Positions 43,795-56,490 of a DNA stretch of 64,000 nt are shown piece by piece. This DNA comes from Stemphylium vesicarium (Eukaryota > Ascomycota > Dothideomycetes > Pleosporales > Pleosporaceae), in assembly GCA_004380135.1 (NCBI GenBank), contig QXCR01000002.1:496001-560000 (forward strand). The letters are read 5' to 3'. The translations under genes and the position numbers were made by a program. Numbering within the stretch: position 1 is the first letter of the stretch; every line of letters begins with the position of its first letter. Below the pieces are notes generated by a model that saw nothing but the letters and a program-made list of their open reading frames with translations, searched no databases and had not been told where the DNA came from.

Positions 43795-45841
43795 ATGGGG
43801 TACATCCGTGGCAGTCGTCTTTACCGCCACTTGTTTGACGAAAGTCCGACTGACCCAAGCCATGATTGCCCATACAGCTTCGCTAGTAGTAAATCTCACA
43901 TGTGTCTTCGACAGATTTCCGAGATTCCCTCAAGTGTATGCCGAATCTGCTCCTTGAATTGGCAAGCCATTTCATCGATCATGCCGGACATCGCATCTCG
44001 TCTGAATGATCTGGTTTGCTTAGAGTCGCCAAAAAGAGATCGAAACTAAATTCTCCGTTAATTACAAACTTACTGGATGTTTTCCCGAAGGAAACACTGC
44101 TTGGGAGTTTCGTTATAGATTGGCGGCGTTCGAGAGTGTGTATATTGCGGTATCATTTGAATGCAACCCCGGGTTAAAGGTAGGACAAGGACTTTCAAAA
44201 TTCAGCGGAAAAAGGGCCATGCCGATTCCTGCCCGTGGCACGAGCTCTCCAGTCGCGTTGAAACAGATTGAAGATTGGCTTCAGATATGCATCGAAAGCC
44301 ATAAACGGTGTGGACCAGGCCAAGACTGTCCGTTGCCTCGCCGAGTCATCGATGTTCTGTCGCTCGAGCTAGATCACCATGTTCGGTTGCGAGAATCATA
44401 CGACCATGAGCAAGGCAAATATATATGCCTAAGTAATTGTTGGGGCACAGAAGAAGCTATGCCGTTGCGTACCACGATAGAAACCTACAAGGGACGAATG
44501 GCAGGTATTGCCTGGTCCGACCTACCCAAAACGTTTCAAGACGCGATCAATCTGGCTAGACAGCTCTCAGTGAGATATATCTGGATAGACTCATTATGCA
44601 TTGTACAAAACGATGCTGTGGACTGGCAGAGAGAAGCAGCGATGATGGAGTCAATTTACTCTGGGTCATTTCTCACCATCGCCGCAACAGCAGCCTCAAA
44701 CAGCCAGGTGGGTCTACATGATAATGCAAAGTCCTCTAACTTTTTCAAGCACATCAAGAAAGAACACGTCGGTGCTGAGATGGATGTCTGGACATATAAA
44801 GCACTCTGGCATGTTCAGGACATGTCAATACCTGATGGGCTTCCCTTGTTGAGTCGAGCACGGTGTTATCAAGAGCAAATATTGTCGCCTCGAGTTTTAC
44901 ACTTTGTCGGCCAAGAGATGATCTGAGAATGCCGGCAAAAAAACTGTTGTGAATGTGGGGAGGCACGCAACTCACATGCGAGCAAGCATATAATTGAGGA
45001 CGTTCTCACAGACTTGGAAAAGAATTTATTAGGCGAAAGGTTACCGGAAAGTTGGGAAGACGAGTCGTGGAAGTCGTGGAAGCCCTGGACCCTTTTTTTG
45101 CTATACTTTCCGCGCCTCCACCTGTCGTTTACCGGTGACCTTTTTCCGTCATAGGCGGAATTGGCTAGACGCACACAGAAGATCACTGGGGATGTGTACT
45201 TCGCAGGGCTATGGAAGTCACATTTTCTTCATGATCTTGGTTGGGATATCGATCGTTCTCGCCAGCAGGGATTGCCGGTCAAAAGACCAGAAAGGTGGCG
45301 AGCACCAACGTGGTCATGGGCGAGCGTTGAATGTGTAAACTGGGTCATGCACGGTGGTTATTCACCTGGAACTGATCCGCCTCTGGCAAAGATTGTCGAG
45401 ATATCCTGTGAGCCCGTTGGCGAGGATCCAATGGGGGCTTTGAAAACCGCCCGGCTGGAGATATCGGGGAAGTTATTACGTGTGACCCTGTCTGACTGCA
45501 ATAATATCTCTCCAGGATGCTCGTATGGTATGCGATATTCAATTCGGAGATTTGATACGACTATTGAGTGCCATAATTCGCCCTGTTGGCTGACACTCGA
45601 TTACGATACGTAGAAGCAAGGTCCGTATCACGTGTCATTTGGGACAGAAGTCTACGTTTTTCCACTGTACCGGAACAAATGTTATATCTTATCTATTCTG
45701 TTGAGAAGCCTCGATGCAGGGTCTGGGATCTTTGAACGCATCGGGCGTCTGAGTGGGAAGTGGGAGGCCACCGCCAACATGTTTGGTGAGGCGGGTCAGG
45801 AGCACACACATCTGGAGGAACGATGCATCACTATCGTTTGA
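43795..45841 (+). pseudogene. Degraded HET-domain (heterokaryon incompatibility) gene
   Basis: A HET-family gene broken at several points. From ATG 43795, frame 1 carries the usual N-terminal cysteine motif (VCRICSLNWQAI) and stops at 44049. HET coding then resumes in frame 2 at about 44040, consistent with a frameshift at the A5 run 44031-44035. Frame 2 has the core HET motifs: YICLSNCWGTEEAMPLRT, TFQDAINLARQLSVRYIWID, SLCIVQNDAVDWQREAAMM and SGSFLTIAATAAS. It hits TGA at 44924-44926 exactly where the family has Trp before Glu-Cys. A second lesion around 45149-45165 looks like two compensating single-base indels plus a TAG. After the late WRAPTWSWASVE motif another TAG lies at 45611-45613, with 76 more in-frame codons. 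I leave it as a relic. Confidence 0.85.
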
Positions 45842-45959
45842 AGAAGCGGCTTGCGGCGTAGGGACTTTCACAAAAGTGTCTCCGAGATCACTAGAATGCG
45901 AGTAACACTTTTTTGAGTTCACGGCGTGGCGCATACATGCTCACTAGAACACCCGTCCC

Positions 45960-47730
45960 TCATCCACCCTTTCCAGACGACCATTGCGCACTCCTGACTT
46001 CAACCATGGGACCATCCCTCCCAAATCCCAGGGCATCCCACAACTGGAATTCATCCTCGCGCTCCCTTCCCACACCCAACCCAGGCCTTCCACCACCGCG
46101 ACCAGGCTCATCAGGCGCAACACGTATATCGAACCGCCACAACAAATGCACTAGCATCAGTTTCAGCTGTAAATACGCCAGAACCTTTCCACTGCACATT
46201 CTGCTCCCGATACTGAAGGGACAAAAGGCCTTACGCGCCAAGGCGACGTTTTCGGTGGGATTCGAGGGAGACTCGATCCAGCGTTCGGGCGCGAAGGCGA
46301 AGGGAGCGGGAAAGTACGTAGGGTTGTTATGTAGAGCGTACATTGGTACGCCTATGGTCGTCCCAGCGGATATGTGATGGCCGTCGATTTGCATACCGCC
46401 TTCAAGAACGACGCGTGGGAGATGAGACGGCACGGGAGCGGTCCGGCGTAACGTCTCTTCAATAACCGCGAAAAGATAAGTACAGCTATTCAGTGCCGTA
46501 CCGTTCAAAATCTCAGAAGCGGATGTGAACGTAGTCCGAACTTCCTCTGTTGCCTTTTGGAGCGCATGTGGATTGTGAACGAGATAGAAGATGGCGCCCG
46601 CGAGGACACCGCTGAAAGGGTCTGCGCCGGCATTGATCAGGTTCAGACTTTCTGCAACCAAGTCTGCGGTCGTCGGGTGCCAACCCGTTTTCTTATCTCC
46701 AGCATTGACTAAGCGGGAGAGGAAGTCGATCCGCGAACTGTGCCCATCTTTGTCGCATTCCAACTCCTTCTGCTGCGCGTAGACCTGTGCAGTCGCATAG
46801 TCGATCAAGCGATTATTGTCTAACACAGATTTTCCGCCAATCCACTCGAACAATCTTGTCCGTAGAAGTGGCCGAACGATGAAGGCAAGCGGTAGATAGG
46901 AGATCTAGACAATTGTTTAGCCTCATCCTCAGCAGCAGCGACAACAACGTATCAACTCACCCAATACATCATTCTACTAGCCGGCAGCACTGCCCTCGCC
47001 AATCTCCTATTCTCTTCCTTCTGCACGCAGCGAAACTCACTTCCAAACACCAAGACACCCATGATATCGAAGCCTAGATACGTACACATCTCACTCGCAT
47101 TCCACTTCTTACTCCACCCATCCCCATCCCTATTGCTCTTCCCAAACCCGGCAAGAATCTCACAAAACCCTTCAACAATACCCCCCACCCTCCCCTCTAC
47201 ACCTCTCAAACTCTCCCCCGCAAAACACGCCCCCACCCACCTCCTCTTCACAGCATGCACCCCGCGTTCCGTCTCAGTAAAGCTGCTGTACGCCCCCGCC
47301 GCCACATCGAACGTCTTATACCACTCCCCCTTCTTCACATTCACGTTACGCGGCGCGTAGATAGCGTGGAGCGCGGACGCCGTGTTGAAGGAAAGTGCAT
47401 TCGGGCTGATGCGCACAATGGGGCCGTACTGCGCGTGGTCAAGGTGGTGCTGGATGTGGCGGGAGCCGGTGTAGGCTTGGGAGACGAGGGGCCAGGAGGA
47501 TATGGCGGAGGTGCTTGGGCCGGGGTAGGCGGATAGAGGGTGGAGGAATGCGCGGTAGAGAAGGAGGAGAAGGATCTGTTTAGCGAGGCGGGATTTGGTT
47601 AGTGCGGTAGAGGGCTGGGAACGGGGGGACGCACGGAGAGGAAGGTGGTGAGGAGAGTGTATTGTAGTATTATGAGTGTGTGGATATTGAGGAGGTCTTG
47701 CATCGCGGCAAGAGTAGTTAAAGGTGACAT
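45960..47730 (-). CDS. Cytochrome P450 monooxygenase
   Basis: A heme-thiolate monooxygenase of 551 residues anchored in the ER. Minus-strand exons: 47730-47635, 47575-46961 and 46904-45960; introns GTGCGT..CAG and GTGAGT..TAG, phase 0. The N-terminal hydrophobic anchor spans the first splice junction (LLTTFLS|ILLLLLYRAF), followed by the Pro-rich hinge HPLSAYPGP. The I-helix is LNLINAGADPFSGVLAGAIF, the ExxR motif is EETLR, the PERF-type motif is FAPERWIE and the heme-binding loop is FSIGSRMCSGK with the axial Cys at about residue 474. Two ATGs are possible (47730 or 47703). The C-terminal part has a Gly/Arg-rich insertion (DEPGRGGGRPGLG). Substrate and CYP family are not assignable by eye. 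It lies beside the HET relic, convergent with it. Confidence 0.92.
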
Positions 47731-48411
47731 AAGAAACTCCCACACGCTGATGGATGGTGGATTAGAGCAAAGACGTGATGTTCAGATACAGTTCTCCATA
47801 CGAGCATCAGAAACAAATTCGAAAAGATCACTGTTCTTCCTATGTAAAGATTCTGTGAAGGCGCACACGTATCCTTTATCACACACTTGACTCCCCTCCC
47901 CCTTCCATCAAAGGTTCCGATAAGCCCACACCTCAGCGACATTCTGATTCCGTAAATTGTAGTAAGATAGCTGTGCAGCTAGCTGCAGCTGCTGCCGTGT
48001 AACAACGACCCCGCTCAGCCAAACGACCCCACCACTCAGGAAAAGGGAAGGCGCAGGAGGGCGTATCGTGGATCGCAGCGCGCGCGCATCTCCTATCAGC
48101 AGACGCCCATCACATAGCCCGACGCTTTTTAGGTCACTCTCGGCTGCAGCAGCTCAATCATACGCACACGTGATTTGAATTCGGAATTCAATTGCTTTGA
48201 AAATTATAATACACTATGCAGATTTTGTCCCAGTTTCACCACCCTTGATCTCCTACAAATGCAGTCCACAAAAACGTGTGACCGAAGAAAAACTCCCAAT
48301 CTCCCGAAACTGTATGAAAAAAACGCCCCCAAACGCATGATATGGTATGGTATACAAATCTCATCGTTTTCCTCACATCAATCCTCGCTCCCTTCCCCCT
48401 TTTTGCATAAA
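47731..48411. other. Intergenic; P450 promoter and PRP8 3' region
   Basis: Contains a perfect 14-bp palindrome TGCAGCTAGCTGCA at 47974-47987 in a run of AGCTGC units. No gene seen. Confidence 0.45.
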
Positions 48412-51400
48412 CTATTCAAACTGGTTCTCGCGGTCTACCCAGACATCCTCAAGCTCGGCGAAGTTGTGGAAGTGCAGTGGCCTGTGCACCGAGTCATAGA
48501 AGCGGACTGGTGTGTCGAGGCGCACATGAACTGGCTTCTTTTCCACCGTGCCGAAGGTGCTACCCATGAAGCTGTAGTTCCAGATACCGTTGTCAGGTAC
48601 CAGGAAGTAACCTCGGATCTTGTCGGACAATAGCAGCTGGCACTTCTCGCCGAAGCTGGTGCTGAACCCAGTGGGGTTGTCGGACATAGTGTCCTTGTTC
48701 TCGGCGCCCCACTTGTAGCCGTTGGGTGTGAGAGCCCAAGCAGCGAGAGAGACGGATCCAGGGGTGAAGGATACGGTCATTGACACAGTCTTCTTGTCCC
48801 AACTGGCATGCTGGTTCATCAGGCGAGCGTGCTGAGTAACGTCGCTAGCTTGCATGTACGGTGGCTCGTTTCCACTGACGGTGTGGATGATACCCAGCGG
48901 CTCCAAGTTGTCGAGGTATTCATGCCTAGGCAGCTCCTTGGGCAACTGCACATCGCGGGTGTTTCCGACCTGTGGGATCATGACGATAGTGCATACCTCC
49001 TTGACTTGGTCGTTGTCAGGCGGCGACCTGCCGTATAGGTAACCTGCAACTTGCACACGAAGGTCGGCGATCGTGATGAATCGCTTGAGCACGTTCTTTG
49101 GCATGACATAGGTAAAGTGGCCTTCCTCCTTGACATCCTCGGAGTTGATGTAGATGTTGTTGGCACGAGTGCGCAAGTTGGATGTAGCAACAGCCCGAGT
49201 ACGCCACTCAGTCTTCGAAGCGAAAGAGGTCTGTTCGTACTGCGAAGTTGTTGTGACAACCATCTCCTCGCCGTGGATGTTCTGAGTCTTGGTGGTGACG
49301 GCAGTCAACTGCTGCTGCTCTTCTTGTTGCTTGTCGATCTCGGCAGCCTGTTGACGTTGCATCGAAGGAGCAGAAATTTCCATACCCAGGATAATGTCGC
49401 GCACTTCGCTGCTGGTGAGCGATGATGTGTTGACGTTGTTCTTCTTGCCGTAGTCGAGTAAGATGAGGTCTCGAAGTTGTACTTCAACCTTGATCCAATC
49501 CTCATCTGCCAGCGAAGGCCAGATGTGATGCTCTTGGGTAATGACGGTCTTGTCGGGGCGGAGGAGCAGCTTGGTCTTGTCCTGGTTGACGTGCAGCGCG
49601 CGCAAGATCAGGATCAACCTCGAGAAGGCGGTGTATGACGAGATCGTCTTCAACCACTCGTCGTACAGGTTGAAGAGCACCATCTGAGGACCAGTGGCTC
49701 GGAGGATCATGTCGCCGAGCTTCTCCACCTTCATCGCAGCCTGGAAAGGCAGCTGTAATTCGGAAGCGCGAATGGAGATGTTGGGGAAGTCGAGCAAGTG
49801 CACCTCGAGAGGATCGAGCAAACCCTTACGTGTGACAATCAACTGCTTTGGCTGCTCCTCAACAGGCAGCGATCGGATGAGAGCGGCCACTTCTTCGGCA
49901 GTCTTCCACTTGGCCAATTGACCAAGACGCTTCTGGCCAGCCCAAACACTTGTGTGAATGATCTTTAAGAACAGCTGACCAGTGCGAGGGTTGAAGATGA
50001 AGATGGCACCGTTGATGGGCTTAGTCGTCAGGTTACCTTCGAAGGTCTTGTGAATGGTCACACGGTATACGTTGGTATCGTCGATGAACAGCTGAATCTG
50101 GTTGCTGAAGAGCTCCGAGTAGTTCTGGGAGTTGAGGAACTCCTGAGAGCTTTCAGAGGCGTACAGCTGCAGACCCTTCCGGATACGCTCACGGAGAACG
50201 TAGAGGGCTGGGTTTGCCTTCATGACCTTTGCCATGGCTTGCTGGACAAGCTGCTTGAGACCAGGGAAATACTGCCCATATGCCGAGTAAAGGTTGTATG
50301 CCAGATCAATACCAATCATGAGACCCGTGGCTGATGGGTAGATACTCATGCTGTCCTGAGTGTAGTCGAGGTACTTTGCGCGCACATATCGTTCAATGTC
50401 GTGGGAATCGTAGTCGCCGTATCGCAGCTGGACATCGATCCAGAACTTGTTGGTAGTTGTCGCGCTCATGGTGTCCTTCGTGTCGTAGAGCATGGATGGC
50501 GGTGAAACACTCCATTTGTGACTGGCAAAGAGCAGGATGTCGGCGCAGGAGCTGTTCATCTTGTACGATTTACGAGGATGGATCGTTTCTTTCTGCACGG
50601 TCTCAATGCCAAGAGCTTCAAGTTCCTGGTCAAAGACTTGGCACAGATCCATGACAACCGACTCGTGAATTTTCTGCCACAAATGGGCTCGGAAGATCTG
50701 GATAAGCGAAATTTTGAGAGTGGGAATCTTGCCGTGCAAGAAGATACCCGTCAGGTCAAGTTGGACCTGGAAGCCTACATAGACGTTTGCGCGGTTGATG
50801 GTGGGTGACCACCATAGGGTGAAGCGACGGTTGGGGATCTGGTTGAGACCGGAACGTTGCGCGTTCGTGAGCTTCTTGAACTTCATGGATTCTGTCAAAA
50901 CGTTAGCGTGCTGCCCACTGTGTTTGTCTTGGAGATGTTTTGCGACAGTGTTGGGGTTGCCTCCGCTAGAATGTATCCGCTAGGGTGAGGTATCGCCAAC
51001 GGGTTGACAACCCCCCTGCTGGTCGGTATTTGCCAGGGGAAGATTCCCAGGCTGAAATGAGAAGAGAGATTTAGACATACCTTCGAAGCCCGACGCCTTT
51101 TCCCAAAAGAGGCCCTCCCATGAAGGGAATGCCGTCGCCTTGAAGAGCGTGTGCTCAAGAATTGTTTCCACGCCACCCAGGGCCTGAATTACATCCGTTC
51201 TATACGCGTTGAGGTTCCAGAGCTTACCGTCGTGCCTCTGACTTGTCCACCAGAAGGGGTTGCTCTTCATGTGTTGATAAATCTTAAATTCGGTCCTGGC
51301 ACGGAAACCTTTGTCGAAACTGAGTGTACTGCGGTCTTTCTGGAACAAGGTGTTAATACGAGGCAGACCACGGTCCCAGCTGTCTTCCAAGTCCTCAAGA

Positions 51401-54400
51401 GTTAGTCGTCGGTTTTGTTGTTGTGCCTCCTGGCGCTTCTGTGAGTACTCCATCCATACACGCTGGGAGTCGACGAACTCGGACTCCCACGGAATGATGT
51501 AACGGAAGATGTTGGGAATGAGCGTCTCTTCGTCGTGCGACATACCAGCACGGTAGTGCGTGACACCAGTGTCAGTCTGTTTGGACCATCGCTTATCGCT
51601 GGTGGGGATAAGGATGTGAGATCCGGAGATCATACCGAGACCGCCAAGCTCCTTGGGCGTGTAGAACACCGCAGGTGGGAAACGAGAGGGCATCTTAGAG
51701 TTCAGTCCAATCTTCACACGAGTCTGGATCTTGGTCTCGCACTTGACAATAGTATCAAGCAGGTTGACTGTCGAGACGGCGGCCTCACGGTAGTATGTAA
51801 AGAGCGCAATGAGGGTCGTGTTCCACTTGTTGGCGATCTTTGTGAAGGTTGTAGAGCCGGAAGACATCAGGATCTGTCGAATACGGTTGTTGAACTTCTG
51901 GATGTCTTCCTCTGTGACCTGCAAGAAGGCGTCGGCGGTGCGCTCCTTCGTGGAGTTGTCGACAAGGGACCAAACACTATCCTTGACCGGGAATTCGCCA
52001 GTCAGATTTCGGATCTTGGGCAGAATGCGCACTTCGAAACCGTTCATGGAGAAAAGCAGGTTGGGGTTGTCGCGACTGTAAACGCTGGCGAAGGTGTCGT
52101 CCCACTCGATCGTCGTGACGGAGCGAGGTAATCGGTTCTTGAGGTCCCAGAACACGGCGCGACCAAGGTTGACGTCGTGGCGCATCAAGCGCATCCTCGA
52201 ATCACGAGGCCAACACTTCTTGTTCTTGTACCCAATGACGTTCTCGAAGTTGGGGTCAGGGTTTTCAGTCAAAAACCGTTGGATCAGATCCCGCGACTCC
52301 TCGGCGGTGAACCTGAAGAACACCCAAATACGGTCAATGTACCTTGTGTACAAGCGGATCGGGTGACGGACCTCAGTCTCTTTGTCCTTGAATTGCAAGA
52401 AGTCGTTGGGGCTCTCGGGAGCACCAGCGATTTCGTTCGCACGCTGCAGACCCAGCAGCAAGATATCCAAGACGAGACCGTAGAACTGGAACACGAAGCC
52501 GGAGAATTGAAGACCGCGAATCATACCGTATGCGTTGACGTGGTTCATGTCCTTGTAGTTGAGCTGGACGTTGTTCTTGGCTGTGATGTAGTCTGCAAGG
52601 TTGTGGTCCATGATGAGGCGCAACAGGCGGTTGAGCATCGTCAAATCGATCTTCTCGTAAACCTTCGACAGCTGAGTTTCGATCATGACGTTGCATTCAC
52701 CATCTTGGGTCTCCCAGACCTGATCAAGATTGTTGATGCCTTGGGCCCACTTGTATGTTAGAAGAGGAGGCACCTCCGAATCTGAAGGCTTGATCCAAGC
52801 GGGGAACAGGTGTCGCTGATCGGCCTGGTACCACAGGTATTGGTCAAGGTATGCATCCGTAATCTTCTCCATCGGCTCAATGTCGTATACGGGGTTGATA
52901 TTGCTGTAGTTGTCGTTCATGTCGATGCCGACTTCCTTGAAAGCACGTTGTGTAAGCAGGAAACGCTTGATCCTAGCCAATGTTGTGCCAGGGGAGTCAT
53001 AAGCCTGCTCAATGAGCGCCAATTCTTCACGTTGGCTCTGGTTGAGACGACCCTTGACAGAGTAAGCTTCCCTGAGACGCTCCAAGGCTAGGATGAGAAT
53101 CTTGGTATCATGCTTGTACGACACACTGGGGAAGGGAATGGGCTGGAACTTCCTGGCTTCTAGCCAATGCACCATGGTTGTGTAAATGGCGACAGCCTCC
53201 TCAGATGAGACATAGGGACCGTCCTTCATGTAGTTGTGCTGACGCTCTTGTTCAGCCTTCAGCCACAGACGTGTCAATCGTCCCAAGTTCTTCTTAGCAA
53301 CAGTCTTGTCGACCGTGGCACCTCGTCGAATGCGCTCACGGTTGTAGTGAGCAACCGAGATCCACCAGTCGGCCTTGCTCTTGACGTAACGCAAGATGAT
53401 GTTCTCGATGGGAGCTGGCAGACCAGGAACCTTCCAGGGAATGTTACTCTTCCAGCAGCGCCATGCTTCCGATAGATGCTGCAAGACAGTGTTGACCTTG
53501 TTTTGCTTGATACCCTCGGGCATCATGTCCATCAGATCGCTCATAACAGCAGCACGAAGCTCCAAGTCGAAATGAGACTCCACTCGCTGCTTAGTAACCG
53601 TCTTGGCGACACCCTTACTGTGCCTACCCTCGAACTGACGTGAGAGCAGGTTACCTAGCCAGCGCTCCAGTAGGGGTATGATACCACGCATAAAGAACAG
53701 CCAGACTCTCCAGGCAGGAGCCCAGAAACCGCATCCGGGACCCTTACCGACAGGGCCAGAGTTGAATCGGTAATAGATCAAATGCTTCAGATCCTTGCAA
53801 GATCGGATCTGGTGCATGAGCTTGTACTTGTAACGGTACATACCAGTCAGTTGACCAACGTGGTTGAAGGCGTAAAGGATACCATCAGCAAGCTGGAAAG
53901 CATCGATATTACCTAGACGATACTGCACTTGTGCATCGACGATGAGCTTTGTCAACCTAAGAATCTCACGCATCAGATGGAAAGCATTTCCGAAACGGGA
54001 CTTCTTTCGCTCCTTGGTAGTAAGAGTCTTGACTGGCTTCAAGTTGAAGTTGTAGTCAAGATGCAGGTAAGTCAAGTTCTTGCGATGGATGAGCAAGTTC
54101 AGCATGTTGTAACCTTGGCGACAAACTTGCAGACCAGCCTCAACCCAGTCGATCTTGGTTTGCTGGAAGAACTTGGTGCTCTTCAGAGTCCTCATGAGAT
54201 TCTGTTTGTTCTGTGCTTGAGGGGGCTTCTTGTGCAGCTCGTTAAGAACGAAGGTCTTGAGAAGCTTCTGGTAAGAGACCCGGACCTTGACGGGCTGACC
54301 TGCAGGAACGTGCTCGAGGTACCATTGCTTGACCAGAGGAACGTCTTGTGCCCTGACCATGCGACCTGACCGCTTGTCAAAGGGGTGAGGTGCCCACCAG

Positions 54401-55725
54401 AGTGCGATGGCAGAAGCAGTCTCCGGTGTAGAGATGTCCTCATCGGCCATGAATGGCTCCATGTCCTCTGGCATCTGAAAGTCGTCTTCGTCATCCTCGT
54501 CATCCTCGCCAAATACCACATCCTCATGGCTCACGGATAGGTTCTTGGGAGCAACAGCTCTGGAAGAGATTGGGTTGATTCCAGGGTCGAAGTAGAATGC
54601 TGGTAGATCTGGGTCTTCCGCGCGGACGTAGACGACTTGCGGGTGCGAGTACCAAGCCAGCTTGACACTTCGAGGTAGCGAGTTGTAAAGGTACGGGTAC
54701 GACACGCGGTATTCCGTCCTGATGGGAGATCGGAAGATGATACGGTCGATGGCGTTGAACTCGCCAAAGTCCTCGTCGTTCGGGTCGATGTCCTTGTACA
54801 GCGGCTCGAAACGGGGTCCTCCGGGTATCGCAACGTTGAGTGCCTTTGCAGTCTGGAAGCTGTTCATGTCGAACATGTGGAAGTAGTTCTTGTCCACGAT
54901 ATCGCTGAGAAGCTGCTTGCTAAGACGGTATAGAGTAGCCATCTGAGGAAGGTCTAGATTCCAGGTCTCGTAACTGGGTCCGTTGACGTGTGGGGTGTCG
55001 AGAAGTGCGCGGTGCTCGTAGAACCACTCATAGACGGGACCATCTTCATCTTCGTCAAGCTCCAGCTGAATGGGTTCCAGGGGCTCAACGTCTTCGATGT
55101 TCTCCGAGTACGATAGAGGCGGCTCTTCGTCGTCAAAAGGCGGGAAGCGCATTCGCTTGAAGTGTCGGCGATCGCTCTTCTCCTTCCTCATGGCCAGCCA
55201 CATAGCAGCCCATTGGGCATGGAATACGGGCTCGATTACACGGGGTACCTCGTTGACCAACGTCAAGCATCCGTTGGTGTGGTAGAGGACTTTTACGTCG
55301 CGTCTACTCTCCCAAGGCATGGGCATGTTCTCTAGAAGCTTGAGAACAGCATGTGGCATGAACTTTAGCGCACCAAGATAGCTTCGCTTGTCCGTGGTGA
55401 ACTTCTTCTGGGACACATCGCCGATATCCCTGAAGACCTTGCGCAAATGCTCTGGAGGAAGATCCGCCTTCTGTGTCTCGACGAATCCAGCCTTGCGCTT
55501 CTCGCCGAACCTCTGACGCTGTTGCCGTGTCCAGTCCTTCTTCTTCTGCGCAAACTTGGCAATTTGCGGGTCAACTGGCGGCCGCATACCCGGAGGTCCT
55601 ACGGTGCCAGGCGGGCCTGGCGGGCCCGGAGGGGGAGGCGGCGGCGGTGGTGGCGCATATCCGGAGCCTGGAGGGCCTGGAGGCGGACCTGGTGGAGGGG
55701 GTGGCGGAGGGGGTGGGAAAGCCAT
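48412..55725 (-). CDS. PRP8: Pre-mRNA-splicing factor Prp8 (U5 snRNP core)
   Basis: Prp8 forms the catalytic cavity of the spliceosome. The gene reads 55725-51081 and 50891-48412 with a single 189-nt intron (GTATGT..CAG), giving 2374 residues, the expected size. The N-terminus is a polyproline/glycine tract (PPPPPPPPPGPPPGPPG), then the Prp8 N-domain (DIGDVSQKKFTTDKRSYLG, PMPWESRRDVKVLYHTNGC). The reverse-transcriptase-like, endonuclease-like (KNKKCWPRDSRMRLMRHDV) and RNase H-like (NRANVYVGFQVQLDLTGIF) parts are intact. The C-terminal Jab1/MPN domain, which binds Brr2, is seen as LEPLGIIHTVSGNEPPYMQ and ends RENQFE. No Prp8 intein is present; the protein reads straight through. The splice junction restores ASGFE|ESMKFKKL. 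It is divergent from RPL34. Confidence 0.97.
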
Positions 55726-56490
55726 GGTTATTAGAGTAGAAAGTAAGAAGACTGATGTCGTCAGAATGGATTCTCAAGCGCGTGAACAGTAGTTCTGCGC
55801 CTCGGGGGTGAGGGTGGAATGGATGATATCCCTAGGGCGTCTACAAGCTTCGTGCTTGACCCGGAGGACACGGGAGCTGCGAAAGGAGGGGCTTGCCAAC
55901 CTTCAAAACGCGATCCTGGTGCTGTACTGCACTGGTCGGCGGAGCGCAGTTGGTCGCGACAAGCTTAGGAGACGAGTCCAGAGCTTTGCGGACGGCGCCG
56001 CGGTCGAAGAAGAGAAAGTCGCGTCGGCGCGCACGTTCCAAGACAATATCCTATTGCTCGAGAATCGAAAGAGTGGCGGTGCACACAATGCAGAGATACA
56101 ACCTCCGCGCGTTGTGTGGAGAGGTGATGGAGGAGAATCGCTAGTGGCGTGCATGAACTTTTGTCTTCGCGACAATCTGCAGTCCGCAACGCTCGCACGT
56201 GACCTGGCAAGTGGGTCACCGCTGCTTTGCCTTGCCTAGCCCGCTAGCGTCAGGTCACGCTAAGCGAGAAACGCAGAACACCGGAATTTTGATCTTTCGA
56301 CGACCGATCACTAACGACACAGCACCCAGTGGTAAGTTTGGTCGACGTCCCATTGCAAAATTGTGCTTTGATACTAATCCATCCCTTAGACTCAGGTACG
56401 ATTTTCACGACGCGCCACGCCACCTCCGAAACCACATCGCTCACACGTCTGCAGACAATCACCCACTGATTCCCCGGGAAATCTACGACA
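55726..56490. other. Bidirectional promoter region, PRP8 / RPL34
   Basis: 765 nt between the divergent start codons. RPL34 may have a 5' UTR intron here (GTAAGT near 56333 and TAG near 56388). No gene supported. Confidence 0.45.

Noticed and set aside
43795..47730. Secondary-metabolite cluster around the P450
   Set aside because: No PKS, NRPS, terpene synthase, transporter or pathway regulator adjoins it.
50892..51080. Possible Prp8 intein or mobile element in the PRP8 gap
   Set aside because: The interval is only 189 nt with normal splice signals; no intein blocks are encoded.
52177..52761. 194-codon open frame on the + strand inside PRP8
   Set aside because: Antisense shadow of a highly constrained coding region.
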